This document shows positions 33,079 to 41,995 of a DNA stretch of 50,164 nt, in pieces (positions within the stretch are counted from its first letter, which is position 1; every line of letters begins with the position of its first letter). The position numbers were made by a program, and so were the translations under genes. The notes under the pieces were generated by a model that was given only the letters and a program-made list of their open reading frames with translations, did no database searches and was not told where the DNA came from. This DNA is from Halobacteriovorax sp. (GTDB taxonomy: Bacteria > Bdellovibrionota > Bacteriovoracia > Bacteriovoracales > Bacteriovoracaceae). The stretch spans positions 1 to 50,164 of the forward strand of contig JAIFLR010000085.1 of assembly GCA_020048985.1 (NCBI GenBank), in the 5' to 3' direction.

Positions 33079-34494
33079 CCCATCATCATCTGACACAATC
33101 CAGTAATCACCGGCGACAGTCACGTCGGCATAAGTTTTTTTCCACTCTGCCTGCTCTTTAGTGGGCTTCCAGTGCATCAGCACTTTTCCGTCATTTGGAT
33201 CGAGCACATACAAGCCATTAGTCATAGAAGGATAAACCACTACGTGCCCGCGAGGATCGTAGCTAGCGCCTGCCAAAGATTTTGAATCTTTTAACTTGGC
33301 ATCAAAGCACCAGAGATTACGTTTTGATTCAAGATCAAAGCGGCATACCAATCCGTGAATAGAAGTGTAGAGTATAGAATTATCCAAAACCTTCGGGGTT
33401 CCTGCTAAAGGATCAGTCGTGTTCATCGCGATGGTATGGGCCCCGGTCTTACGATCAAAACAAGAAATGTGACCACGCTCTGTTGGAAAATAAATTTCTC
33501 CTGCAACATAGCAGACGTTCTCCCCAATAACGACAGGACGCATCCAGCTTGAAGCCGCTAGTTCACGTTGCCATAAGATTTTACCCGTTTTGAAATCGAG
33601 AGCAGCAGCAAAACATTTGTTCTTTTTATCATCATCTTTTTCCCGGCCTGTCCCGATGTAGACCGTACCCTCGTCAACTAAAATGCCAGCATCCATGTGA
33701 CCGAGGTTTACTTTCCACTTTCCTTGCATAGTGACGGGGTCAACAGCATGGAGCCCGTCAACTCCCCCCACTGCGAACAAGGTATTCTCACCTTCAAAAC
33801 TTCCCACAACCGCTTGCGCTTCCGTGTGGCCAAGAGTTTGATAGCTGCCTTGAAAATTACCGCTCTTTAAGTCGAAACGGTAAATTCGGGCGTGGTGGGT
33901 ATCATGGACACCTTCTCCAATATAGATGGAATTATTCCAGAGAGTCAGTTCAGAAGAGGCAGCAGTTCCAATATAAAAGGAGCGAATTTCTTTACCAGTG
34001 GTGAGTTCAAGCTCTCTGACAATACCGTAATCGTTCCCAAAAAAGACTCTGTCATTAGTCACAACAGCTGCGCGAAACGAGCCCTTGCCGGTATGAATAC
34101 GCCAAACCTGCTCCAGACCTTCTGGAACATCGGCCTGAGATTTGCTCGACGTAAACAGAAACGGAACAGTTGGTACGTCAGAGTAATTGAGATCAGACTT
34201 TTGGGCGCGTTCTTTGGTTTCACTTTCAATCGTACTAATCAGTCTGGGATAGTTCGCCCACCACTTCCAGCCATGCATTCCCCCAAAGATCAGAGCATTC
34301 AGCGCAAAAGCACTGGCAAGAACTTTAGGTTTAAGAAGAACTTCTAATAATTTCTTAGGTCCTTCTAATTTAAGCTGAATTCCAAACAGAGCGGCAATAA
34401 AAGTCGCCACCACTGAAAGTCCCACACTCACTAGCGTAAGGGGAATCATGACAGTTGGTAAAATCATCGGCACTAATTCATTAGATGTTGTCAT
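33028..34494 (-). CDS. Membrane-anchored PQQ-like beta-propeller protein
   Basis: 488 residues. Two hydrophobic helices lie near the N-terminus (about 8-38 and 52-68), then a propeller of PQQ/BamB-like blades: VWRIHTGKGSF, VRELELTTGKEIRSF, GLHAVDPVTMQGKWKV, ALDFKTGKILWQREL, HISCFDRKTGAHT, RFDLESKRNLWCF and LYVLDPNDGKVLMHW. The propeller probably faces the periplasm and binds protein or ligand. The ATG lies inside the last 14 bp of the PEP-utilising enzyme gene, so the two are made together. Confidence 0.83.
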   Translation of the reverse strand: MTTSNELVPMILPTVMIPLTLVSVGLSVVATFIAALFGIQLKLEGPKKLLEVLLKPKVLASAFALNALIFGGMHGWKWWANYPRLISTIESETKERAQKSDLNYSDVPTVPFLFTSSKSQADVPEGLEQVWRIHTGKGSFRAAVVTNDRVFFGNDYGIVRELELTTGKEIRSFYIGTAASSELTLWNNSIYIGEGVHDTHHARIYRFDLKSGNFQGSYQTLGHTEAQAVVGSFEGENTLFAVGGVDGLHAVDPVTMQGKWKVNLGHMDAGILVDEGTVYIGTGREKDDDKKNKCFAAALDFKTGKILWQRELAASSWMRPVVIGENVCYVAGEIYFPTERGHISCFDRKTGAHTIAMNTTDPLAGTPKVLDNSILYTSIHGLVCRFDLESKRNLWCFDAKLKDSKSLAGASYDPRGHVVVYPSMTNGLYVLDPNDGKVLMHWKPTKEQAEWKKTYADVTVAGDYWIVSDDDGSVRALRAKFVPKTAQK

Positions 34495-36793
34495 TTTTTA
34501 CGCCCCCGTTATGGCCATCAAGCCAAATACGGTCTCCATTTTTTAAAATTTGAGTCGCTCGCGGAAGATTAATACTTGGCAGTCCGAGCTCCCTGGCCAG
34601 AATTGCACAGTGACTTAAAACTCCTCCCCTCTCAACAATCACCCCGCGCGAACGGGTAAAGAGTGCGGTCCACCCTGGATCAGTAGCAGGGGCAACGAGA
34701 ATTGCGTCCTCGGGCCAGTTGGAAAAATCAACTTCAGACGGATCATTCACCACCCTAACAGTTCCCTTAACGACTCCGTGACTTAAAGGAATTCCGCGAA
34801 GGGAGCTACTGCTTATATCGATCTTATTAAGGCAGGCACCCACTTCTTGTTTTTTAAGAACGTCTGGAAGATAGATCCCTTTGTAAGCATCAAGTTCTTC
34901 CTTGCGTCTTTTGATTTTATTCTTAATTAAATCAAGTGAGCCTTTTTTACCTGCGAGCTCTTCTACTTCTTCAACAGTGACATGAAAGATGTCTTGGCCC
35001 AGGCCGACTCGTCTACCAAGCTCAAGGCTGATGTAGCGAATATGTGCGTACGGACGCAGAATTTCCATTTTCCACTGCTCGCGCAGTTCTAATAATTCTT
35101 TTAAAAAGCGCCATTCTTCAACTAAGACTGAATCTTTAAATGTTTTAAGCGAATGAATTTCAGCCTCAACATCAAAATCAGAATGAGTAACGGCATCTTT
35201 GGATTTCCCTCCTCCAAAAGCGGAGTCACCTAATTCTTCCCATCTTGGATGAGATAAATCCAGTTCTCCTGGGCCTCGGTGACCGAACCTTGAAAAGAAA
35301 AACTCTCTCTTCAGAGGCTCTTCCAAAGCACGTGAAAAATAGCGGTTCATTTCAAAGGTCGCTGTCTTGAGTCCCGCCCCCATCCAGCGCTGTAAATAGT
35401 CTTCCACTTTATCTTTGCCAACGACGCTAGATAAAACAGCACGAAGGCTCTGGTGAGTGGCCTCAATTAAAACCACTAAATTTAATGGCCACTTCAAACT
35501 AACGCGCGAGAAGTTTGCCACTTCTTTTTGCCAAATATTTAAAAGCTCTTCATCCTTCCAACTCGCATAGAATGAGCCATTTTGCGGACGCTGCATTTTA
35601 TGTTTGAACTCGACTAATTCTTTGCGAGATTTTTCAATCCACGTGCGGCGATTGGTCGACATGTTCCAGCCGACACTCACCATGCGCCAAAGACTTTTAG
35701 GAGTATTTAAAATGCCGGTGGCACTAACTTTATACCATTCAAATTTAAGATGAGGCCTTGGACTTGGATCAATACGATAAGGAATTGGTCCAAAATACAA
35801 AGGAACCATTTTGGCCATGTTGATAAAGGCCCGACCAAACAGGCGGTCCATAATGGCCTCATGGGGAGAATATGATTTATCCGTAAATCCCAAATAGCCC
35901 AACTCCTGGAGAGAATCATCAAAGGCTCCACCCGGAGCAAAAGCACGCTTCCAAACTTCAAATGTTAAACGACTAGGCTGTCCGGTCCATTCAGCAAAAG
36001 TTTGTCCATCCCACCAGGTCTCCGTAGGATACGATTTGTTAATTCGTTCCAGCTCAGCTTGAAGATACATTTTTTGTTTTGTTTCCGAGCGAGCTGAAGT
36101 AATCGGTCTGGCCTGCAAAAGATAGACATTGGATTGAGCATCAATGGCCCACTCCATATCAATTTTCTGAGAAAGTTTTTCTTCGACTTTGGTTCCAAGT
36201 TCAAAAACTTTATCCAGGATAGTTCTAGTAAGAGGCCCCTCAGAAAGGTCAGTCTTTTTAAAAATCCGAAATGGATTAACTTGACCAGAGACCAAAGATT
36301 CACCAAGACCTTCAACGTACTCGAGAACAGCTCCCTCCTCGGCACGTGTCGGGTTTACTGAAAAATAAACTCCGGCATATTGGGCGTTGACCATGACTTG
36401 GAGAACGACGTTCATGGGAACATCTTTTTTCTCGCCCATGAAAAATTGCCGGTAACTTTGAGAAGCTTCGCGGTCTATGGATTTAAAACAGGCCTTTATG
36501 GCATTTTTTAATTCTTCAACCGTTTTAACATTAAGAAAGGTTTGATTTTGTCCTGCAAAACTCATCTCTTCAGAGTCTTCTCCAAAAGCTGAAGAGCGAA
36601 CCGCTAAAGGAACTGAAACTTGCTCGATCCACCAAGACTCAATGCGCTTCCAGTCTTGTTCGGTCTCAGGCAGGTGAGAAAGTATCATTCCAGCGGGAAC
36701 TGGCAGATTATTTTGCGCCATCATCGCCAAAACGTAGGCTTTCGAACCCACAAAAGTATGGGTCTTTTCTAGTTCACGAAAATCCAAAATCAT
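34481..36793 (-). CDS. PEP/pyruvate-binding dikinase-like enzyme, rifampin phosphotransferase type
   Basis: 770 residues from the ATG at 36793 (GGAG at 8 bp); the frame upstream is not homologous. N-terminal ATP-grasp domain: VGSKAYVLAMMAQNNLPVP, LAVRSSAFGEDSEEMSFAG, GVYFSVNP, EGLGESLVSGQV and DMEWA with LLQARPIT. A ~400-residue middle domain is unassigned. The C-terminal swivelling domain has ATDPGWTAL and GGVLSHCAILARELG, with phospho-His H728. This ATP-middle-His order is that of rifampin phosphotransferase, not of PEP synthase, which has a C-terminal barrel. It should phosphorylate something in its middle domain using ATP beta-phosphate; the target is unknown. Confidence 0.83.
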   Translation of the reverse strand: MILDFRELEKTHTFVGSKAYVLAMMAQNNLPVPAGMILSHLPETEQDWKRIESWWIEQVSVPLAVRSSAFGEDSEEMSFAGQNQTFLNVKTVEELKNAIKACFKSIDREASQSYRQFFMGEKKDVPMNVVLQVMVNAQYAGVYFSVNPTRAEEGAVLEYVEGLGESLVSGQVNPFRIFKKTDLSEGPLTRTILDKVFELGTKVEEKLSQKIDMEWAIDAQSNVYLLQARPITSARSETKQKMYLQAELERINKSYPTETWWDGQTFAEWTGQPSRLTFEVWKRAFAPGGAFDDSLQELGYLGFTDKSYSPHEAIMDRLFGRAFINMAKMVPLYFGPIPYRIDPSPRPHLKFEWYKVSATGILNTPKSLWRMVSVGWNMSTNRRTWIEKSRKELVEFKHKMQRPQNGSFYASWKDEELLNIWQKEVANFSRVSLKWPLNLVVLIEATHQSLRAVLSSVVGKDKVEDYLQRWMGAGLKTATFEMNRYFSRALEEPLKREFFFSRFGHRGPGELDLSHPRWEELGDSAFGGGKSKDAVTHSDFDVEAEIHSLKTFKDSVLVEEWRFLKELLELREQWKMEILRPYAHIRYISLELGRRVGLGQDIFHVTVEEVEELAGKKGSLDLIKNKIKRRKEELDAYKGIYLPDVLKKQEVGACLNKIDISSSSLRGIPLSHGVVKGTVRVVNDPSEVDFSNWPEDAILVAPATDPGWTALFTRSRGVIVERGGVLSHCAILARELGLPSINLPRATQILKNGDRIWLDGHNGGVKNDNI

Positions 36794-36844
36794 AAATAAC
36801 TCCGTTAAGAATGCACTGAATCTATCAAAACGGGGTTGCAAATT

Positions 36845-36862
36845 ACCTGATATAGGTCAGGT
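36845..36862. promoter_or_regulatory. CRP/FNR-like dyad upstream of the dikinase-like gene
   Basis: ACCTGA, six bases, TCAGGT: perfect 6-bp arms in the TGA-N6-TCA geometry of CRP/FNR/DNR-type sites. It lies 52-69 bp before the dikinase-like start and overlaps the NnrS stop codon. It could equally be a short hairpin without T-run. Confidence 0.4.
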
Positions 36863-37987
36863 ATTATAGATTAAAACATATCTCAGATACTTAAAGCTCC
36901 ATATAAGCACGCCTAAGGCGAGCATGATGGAGGAATAGGCAAGATGGGTCAGGTACAATTCAGGCAGAAGAAAAGCGCTGACGCGAGTAGCGGCTGCCAA
37001 AACAATAAAAAAAGAAAACACATAAAGAATTTTACCTTTTTCCAGGTTGCTATCTTTTGGACCATGTGACTGGAGGACACGGGTTGCAATCAGCAGACTC
37101 AGCATCACAATCCCGTTGATAAAAAAAGAGTGACTGATGTGGATCATTCCATCAGACCAAAATGCCTTAACCAGAAAACTAAAAGTAATTAGCCAGCCGG
37201 AAATCCAGATACTCCAGGAAAGGGCAGTCTTAGTCTTGGGTGCGTTCCATAAATTCCAGTAAAAAATCGCAACTATAAAAACAACAGCGGCCCGAATGAT
37301 GTGCGCCAAAAAACCATCTAAAAAATAACTCACTACAAAAGTAATCATCAAAGAAAGAAAATAAACCGGTTTCGACTTTAAAAGGGATACTGTTTGTTCA
37401 TATTTTTCTTTTTGTGCAGCAACAATTATCTGGTGGCCCAAAATCCCCGGAATTAATCGACTGCCTACACCCAAGATGATGGAGGCAATGGCACCTTCAT
37501 AGTGAATATGTTTAAACAGATCACCATCAAAAAACAAACTTGCCAGCGCTGAGATAATCCACAAGAGAAGTCCCACAAAGATAAAAACAAAACTATAAGG
37601 AGGATTCTCCTGACGTTTACTCATACGGGGCAATACGAAAGAAAAAAGAACCAATGGTTGCAAAGCCGAACAAATAAAAACGCCGCCGGCCATATCTGCT
37701 CTGGCGTAAAAGACACCTAAAATCGTTACCAGCAGGTAGATGAAAACCTCAATTTTTGATGCAGTGTTAGTTTTTGAAAACTTAGGGATCGCCGTCATCA
37801 AAAATCCACCGATGAAGCACCCGGAAAAACCGTTCAACATCAGGTAGCGATGAAGTGTCACCGGATAGTCGGCAGCGGACCAAATTAAAGGGAGCCAAAC
37901 AAGTGCTCCCCACAAAAGGAATAGCACTCCCAACGGAAAAAAAAGACGATAGGGTTCTTTCTGGGAATGATTCAAATATTTTAGCAT
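36857..37987 (-). CDS. NnrS-family membrane protein
   Basis: 376 residues, about 12 membrane helices. PYRLFFPLGVL near the N-terminus, TLHRYLMLNGFSGCFIGGFLMTAIPKF, and GSRLIPGILGH with HISHSFFINGI supply the His ligands of the NnrS family. NnrS is a heme-copper membrane protein linked to nitric-oxide stress; its precise reaction is not settled. The downstream dikinase-like and propeller genes follow on the same strand after 63 bp, and a CRP/FNR-like dyad lies at its end. Confidence 0.88.
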   Translation of the reverse strand: MLKYLNHSQKEPYRLFFPLGVLFLLWGALVWLPLIWSAADYPVTLHRYLMLNGFSGCFIGGFLMTAIPKFSKTNTASKIEVFIYLLVTILGVFYARADMAGGVFICSALQPLVLFSFVLPRMSKRQENPPYSFVFIFVGLLLWIISALASLFFDGDLFKHIHYEGAIASIILGVGSRLIPGILGHQIIVAAQKEKYEQTVSLLKSKPVYFLSLMITFVVSYFLDGFLAHIIRAAVVFIVAIFYWNLWNAPKTKTALSWSIWISGWLITFSFLVKAFWSDGMIHISHSFFINGIVMLSLLIATRVLQSHGPKDSNLEKGKILYVFSFFIVLAAATRVSAFLLPELYLTHLAYSSIMLALGVLIWSFKYLRYVLIYNT

Positions 37988-38045
37988 CGAATATTAGCCT
38001 ATCAAAAAAATCTCCCAAGTGGTATAAGGATCTTGAGGTACCTTC

Positions 38046-38909
38046 TTGCTTCCAAATTCTGAAACCCCACTAACTAAGCACCTAAGAGATACTGAGTTTT
38101 GGTTCGACCTGATTGTTTTGGCAATTCTGTGGTTATTAGTTCTCTACGTTCCTAAAGACTTTTTTCTTTTTAATCATTCATCCTTGGTTGATATTCTGAA
38201 AATAGTCGCCCTCATCGCCTCTCTTGAAGTAATGGGATTTTTTTCCTGTCATCTCATGGGAAACAGGGCCGGACTTTTATTACAAGGATTTTTAGGCGGA
38301 TTTGTTTCAAGCACCATGACTTATCTCAGATTCACAAAGAATCAGGATCTGAAAGACAAACATGCAAGAACAATATCTCGGGCCCTCATCTTGTCTACAA
38401 TCGCGATGCTGATTGAGGGGATATTTATTGTTGTAGCCATTAATCCCTTTGCGACAAAAATCATCAGACCTCTCATAGTGCAAATAGTATTCCTCATCAT
38501 TGCAGCGTTTATGATTAAGCGTCCGCCGGGAGAGACCAACACTCACATGACCACAATTGAAATTGAAGAACCGATCATTTGGAAGAAGGTGCTCTATTTT
38601 TCAACTTTTATCATCACCTTGATTTTCCTGATGAGATTTATAAGTGAACAATTTTCTCTGCCTTATCACTGGACATCATTTCTGATTTCCTTATTTGAAT
38701 CCCATGCCGTATTAGCGGCAGCGATGACGGAATTCCAAGGGACTCACCAGATCAGGGAAGCCCAGCTGATAATTATTTTAGTTTTAACTGGAAATGTCTT
38801 AAGCAAGACGATTTTTATTTTAAAAGCAGACAACAAGGCCATTCGCTGGCCATTGTTTGTCTCTCTCTACGGCTCTTTGCTCGCAGCGGTCATATCAGAC
38901 TTGATTTAA
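38046..38909 (+). CDS. DUF4010 membrane protein
   Basis: 287 residues, eight hydrophobic helices. QGFLGGFVSSTMTYLRFTK is the DUF4010 core motif (MgtC-related family), and the second half has ESHAVLAAAM with a polar pair inside the membrane. The transported or sensed species is unknown. The start is TTG at 38046 with GAGG eight bases upstream; no ATG is available before residue 60. Divergent from NnrS; the 3' end overlaps glutathione peroxidase by 15 bp. Confidence 0.8.
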   Translation: MLPNSETPLTKHLRDTEFWFDLIVLAILWLLVLYVPKDFFLFNHSSLVDILKIVALIASLEVMGFFSCHLMGNRAGLLLQGFLGGFVSSTMTYLRFTKNQDLKDKHARTISRALILSTIAMLIEGIFIVVAINPFATKIIRPLIVQIVFLIIAAFMIKRPPGETNTHMTTIEIEEPIIWKKVLYFSTFIITLIFLMRFISEQFSLPYHWTSFLISLFESHAVLAAAMTEFQGTHQIREAQLIIILVLTGNVLSKTIFILKADNKAIRWPLFVSLYGSLLAAVISDLI

Positions 38910-39446
38910 TGCCTTTTCCACAGCTTTAACAATCACAGGATCCATTGGGTCAATGTCGGGAGAAAAACGATCACTGATCCCGCCCTCCCTATTAATCAGA
39001 AATTTTTCAAAGTTCCATTTAATATCATTTGGCTTCCCAGTGAGGAGACCCTTTTCTTTTAATCTAGGCATCAGCGTGCTGCCTTCTTTGAGTGTCGCTT
39101 CTGGTTTTGTTTCAGTCAGAAAACTATAGAGTGGGTGCTGCCCCTCGCCTTTAACCACGATTTTTTGAAACATAGGAAATTGGACTCCAAAATTCATGGT
39201 GCAGAATTGCTGGATATCTTCATTGGTGCCTGGCTCTTGCGCCAAAAACTCGTTAGCAGGGAATCCCAGCACCACTAAGCCCTTGTCTTGATAGAGCTGA
39301 TAAAGCTTTTCAAGACCTTCATACTGGGGAGTGAGTCCGCACTTTGAAGCGACATTCACCAACAATAATACTTTGCCCTTGTATTCATTAAGGGAAACTT
39401 CTTTCCCACTGATTTGGTTAACTTTAAAATGGTAAATTTGATTCAT
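38895..39446 (-). CDS. Glutathione peroxidase family protein
   Basis: 183 residues from the ATG at 39446, which matches family N-termini; the frame extends back to 39491. Catalytic C36 is in NVASKCGLTPQY, the catalytic Gln in FPANEFLAQEPG, and WNFEKFLI supplies Trp and Asn. It has a Cys, not selenocysteine, so it probably uses thioredoxin to reduce peroxides. Cytosolic. The perfect 31-bp palindrome at 39529-39559 is about 83 bp upstream and may control it. Confidence 0.93.
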   Translation of the reverse strand: MNQIYHFKVNQISGKEVSLNEYKGKVLLLVNVASKCGLTPQYEGLEKLYQLYQDKGLVVLGFPANEFLAQEPGTNEDIQQFCTMNFGVQFPMFQKIVVKGEGQHPLYSFLTETKPEATLKEGSTLMPRLKEKGLLTGKPNDIKWNFEKFLINREGGISDRFSPDIDPMDPVIVKAVEKALNQV

Positions 39447-39528
39447 ACTTATACACTCCGAATTTGTTTTCTTCATCATATATTCCAACACTTAAAATGT
39501 CGCCTAGAACATCCTTCCCTCTTTAACT

Positions 39529-39559
39529 CGTCATTACATTATGACATAATGTAATGACG
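39529..39559. promoter_or_regulatory. Perfect 31-bp palindrome, candidate operator
   Basis: CGTCATTACATTATG (39529-39543), one A, then its exact reverse complement (39545-39559). Fifteen perfect base pairs with a one-base centre are far beyond chance. It lies between glutathione peroxidase and a divergent small gene. A dimeric, or pair-of-dimers, repressor of TetR/MarR/Fur type is the likely ligand. Confidence 0.75.
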
Positions 39560-39633
39560 AAACCCGCATCTAGCCTCTGATTCACGTTTTTTGTTTCCTT
39601 CAAATACATTCATTCACTAATAAAGGACTGTTC

Positions 39634-39855
39634 ATGAAAGACAATCTTGGAAGTGATTATTTTTTGTTGGCCCATGTGGATACTGACAAAGCCAAATATA
39701 GTAGAAGCCTAGAATTAGGGATTGAGTTCAAGAACGAAATCGATGCCTGGAATAAGATGGCTTTCAAGTTCCGCGGAACACGTCGGAATGATATTAAATA
39801 TGCTCATAAAGATCTACGCCCTTTCGTGTACAGCATGAGATCCAGCATCGAGTAA
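39634..39855 (+). CDS. Small protein of unknown function
   Basis: 73 residues, basic, with aromatic and charged residues typical of a small soluble domain. The start follows AAAGGA at 8 bp. No signal peptide, membrane segment or family seen. It is divergent from glutathione peroxidase across the 31-bp palindrome and abuts the convergent patatin gene with no gap, so its reality rests on the ribosome site and position. Confidence 0.6.
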   Translation: MKDNLGSDYFLLAHVDTDKAKYSRSLELGIEFKNEIDAWNKMAFKFRGTRRNDIKYAHKDLRPFVYSMRSSIE

Positions 39856-41832
39856 TTAGAAAAATTCTCCAAACTGAAATCCCATCTGGAGAATAATTTC
39901 TGGTCTATCATCAAAGCTGGTAGAGTCCACCACGAAAGGAACGTAGACCATTTGTAATCTAAGTCTCTCAAGCACACTGAAAGCAACAAAGAGCTGTGCT
40001 GTTAAACCGGAGCAAGCGGCGGAGGACTCCTCCGCCAAATCCGCATCACAAGCGTCTGAGCCAAAATTATCTTTAGGTGAAAGAACATACCCGGTCCTGG
40101 CGCCCACGTGCCACTGCCAGACAGCGGTATTGAGCTGTAGTGGTTCATACTCCAGACCAACCATCGGAGTAAAGGCCAAAATGTCTTGGGAGCGACTCAA
40201 GAGGCTCGAAAACCCATTAATCATGCCGGTAAAATTGTATCGGAATGAAGCAGTCGTGAAGTAGCGTTCACGAATGATTCTCGAATACCCCATTTCCGGC
40301 GAGGTCCCATAGTTTGCATACCAGAATGCCTCTAGTGGACTGTAGTGCAGATAATTTAAACTTGGCCTGATTGCATAGTTTAAATTTTTGTGCACTTTCT
40401 CCGGTTGTCTGGCGGCAAATTCCTTTAAAAGTTTAGTCAGGCGATTTTTTAAATAAATTTTGCCATACCTTGCATCTTTCTTTTTGAGTCCAAGATCCCT
40501 ATAGGTAAATTCATGGGCCCCAAGATAATCAAAGATTTCACCAAAGTCTGGTGCGAAGTGCCCCTTCTGGATCCGATACTTCGCCAACTCCGCAAGTATC
40601 CTCAAATTAGGATCAATGGCACAATTCGAATTCATGACTAATTTGTCTTTGAAACAATTATACTCTTTATCCTTAGAACTCATTGTTTTTGAATTATTTT
40701 CTCCATCATAAATACCGAGATAAAAATCGGACTTCCTGAAGTCTGATTCAAAAAAACCCATAAAGGCATAGAGCGGCTCACTGACAAGAGGATAATGTTT
40801 CTGATTCGTCTTTAAGTGATCTTCAAGGTCAGGATATTTCTCAAGACTCTTTGCCAATTCAAAGATCCTCGCCTGCATCATGAAATTATAAAAGAGAGTT
40901 GAGAACTCTTTGAGAACACCTTGAGGCTCTTGGGATTTTTTTTCAACAATTTCTTTATGACCGATCAAGGGTGAAGAAGCATTGATGTAGTACAATTCAA
41001 AATTTTTATCACTTGAATTCTGAAGGAGGGTTTCATAAGCATAACCAACCGGACCATTGTGGTAAATTCCCCCATCAAGGAATTGCTGCTTTTTAGTCAA
41101 TGTGGATTTACATCCAGTAAATATCTCACCAGGCTTTAGAAAACAAAATTCTATGGGATAAGGCTCGAACGCGCCTGGAAATGCTGACGAGGCCTGAATG
41201 AGTCCTAAAAGGATTTCCATATCTTTCTCTGGAGACTCTCCGACCGGTAAGTAACTGCGGTAAGATCTTTTATCCTTGTGCTTTGAATTTTCGACGAGGG
41301 GAAATTTACCTGGTCCTTGTCCACGAATGCGCACAGAAAAAAATTCCGGCTGACGAACAATTTCCAACCCTGGCTTTAATTCATCAACCAAGGGTTCCTT
41401 ACGGGTAACAGCAACCCCAAAATGTAGGTCACAACTTTCCTTAAATCCTTCCACCCACCTTTCTCTCAGCTCATTAAAAAGCGGCTCAATCGATTGTCGG
41501 TCAAAAAGTGAGGGAACGTTTGGATTTCGAGTCTCGAGTTGATTAAGTCCGATAGGTATCCACATTTTCCACAAAAGATTTGATTCACGGCTGGAGATTC
41601 TGAATCCACAAAGATCAAAGACTCCCAATAGCCCATTGATACTTCCCGCAGACGCCCCGTAGACAACCTTCGTCTCCTTGGCCAATTCTTCTCGATTTTC
41701 TGAAATGAGTGAATACAAAACACCCGCTTCGTAGCTTCCGAGCGAAACTCCACCACTTAAGGCAAAGCCCTTGTCTTTTGCCATAGTGATCATTGGGAGA
41801 AATAAGATGAATAAAAGAATCAATGACTTCAT
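39856..41832 (-). CDS. Patatin-like phospholipase with barrel-like C-terminus
   Basis: 658 residues from the ATG at 41832, signal peptide ending TMA. Patatin catalytic core: oxyanion loop SGGVSLGSYEAG, nucleophile elbow GASAGS with S61, and the DGG of FLDGGIYHN near residue 253. Residues about 300-490 are an unassigned linker. The last ~170 alternate in beta-strand fashion (MVGLEYEPLQ, WQWHVGARTGYV, GLTAQLFVAFSVL, EIILQMGFQFGEFF) and end in Phe, as outer-membrane barrels do. It is probably a lipase carried by its own barrel, comparable to the patatin autotransporters but apparently without POTRA. Exported lipase, possibly for prey membranes. Confidence 0.83.
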   Translation of the reverse strand: MKSLILLFILFLPMITMAKDKGFALSGGVSLGSYEAGVLYSLISENREELAKETKVVYGASAGSINGLLGVFDLCGFRISSRESNLLWKMWIPIGLNQLETRNPNVPSLFDRQSIEPLFNELRERWVEGFKESCDLHFGVAVTRKEPLVDELKPGLEIVRQPEFFSVRIRGQGPGKFPLVENSKHKDKRSYRSYLPVGESPEKDMEILLGLIQASSAFPGAFEPYPIEFCFLKPGEIFTGCKSTLTKKQQFLDGGIYHNGPVGYAYETLLQNSSDKNFELYYINASSPLIGHKEIVEKKSQEPQGVLKEFSTLFYNFMMQARIFELAKSLEKYPDLEDHLKTNQKHYPLVSEPLYAFMGFFESDFRKSDFYLGIYDGENNSKTMSSKDKEYNCFKDKLVMNSNCAIDPNLRILAELAKYRIQKGHFAPDFGEIFDYLGAHEFTYRDLGLKKKDARYGKIYLKNRLTKLLKEFAARQPEKVHKNLNYAIRPSLNYLHYSPLEAFWYANYGTSPEMGYSRIIRERYFTTASFRYNFTGMINGFSSLLSRSQDILAFTPMVGLEYEPLQLNTAVWQWHVGARTGYVLSPKDNFGSDACDADLAEESSAACSGLTAQLFVAFSVLERLRLQMVYVPFVVDSTSFDDRPEIILQMGFQFGEFF

Positions 41833-41950
41833 GCAATTGAGTCCTGTTGCCACGTCGATAATTTCTTCAAAGATTAAGCAAATTGAAGGCCAGCATCCAA
41901 GTCACTGAATTATGGGCCAAAGCAAAGTGACTGGGGATATTTGCCCAACC

Positions 41951-41976
41951 ACTGAAATAAAAAATGTAATTTCAGT
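41951..41976. repeat. Inverted repeat in the winged-helix gene promoter region
   Basis: ACTGAAAT (41951-41958) and ATTTCAGT (41969-41976) are perfect 8-bp arms around ten A/T-rich bases that include a TGTAAT -10-like box. TTGCCC at 41941 could be the matching -35 (18-bp spacer). Confidence 0.5.
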
Positions 41977-41995
41977 CACTTGGCAATAAGGCTCA

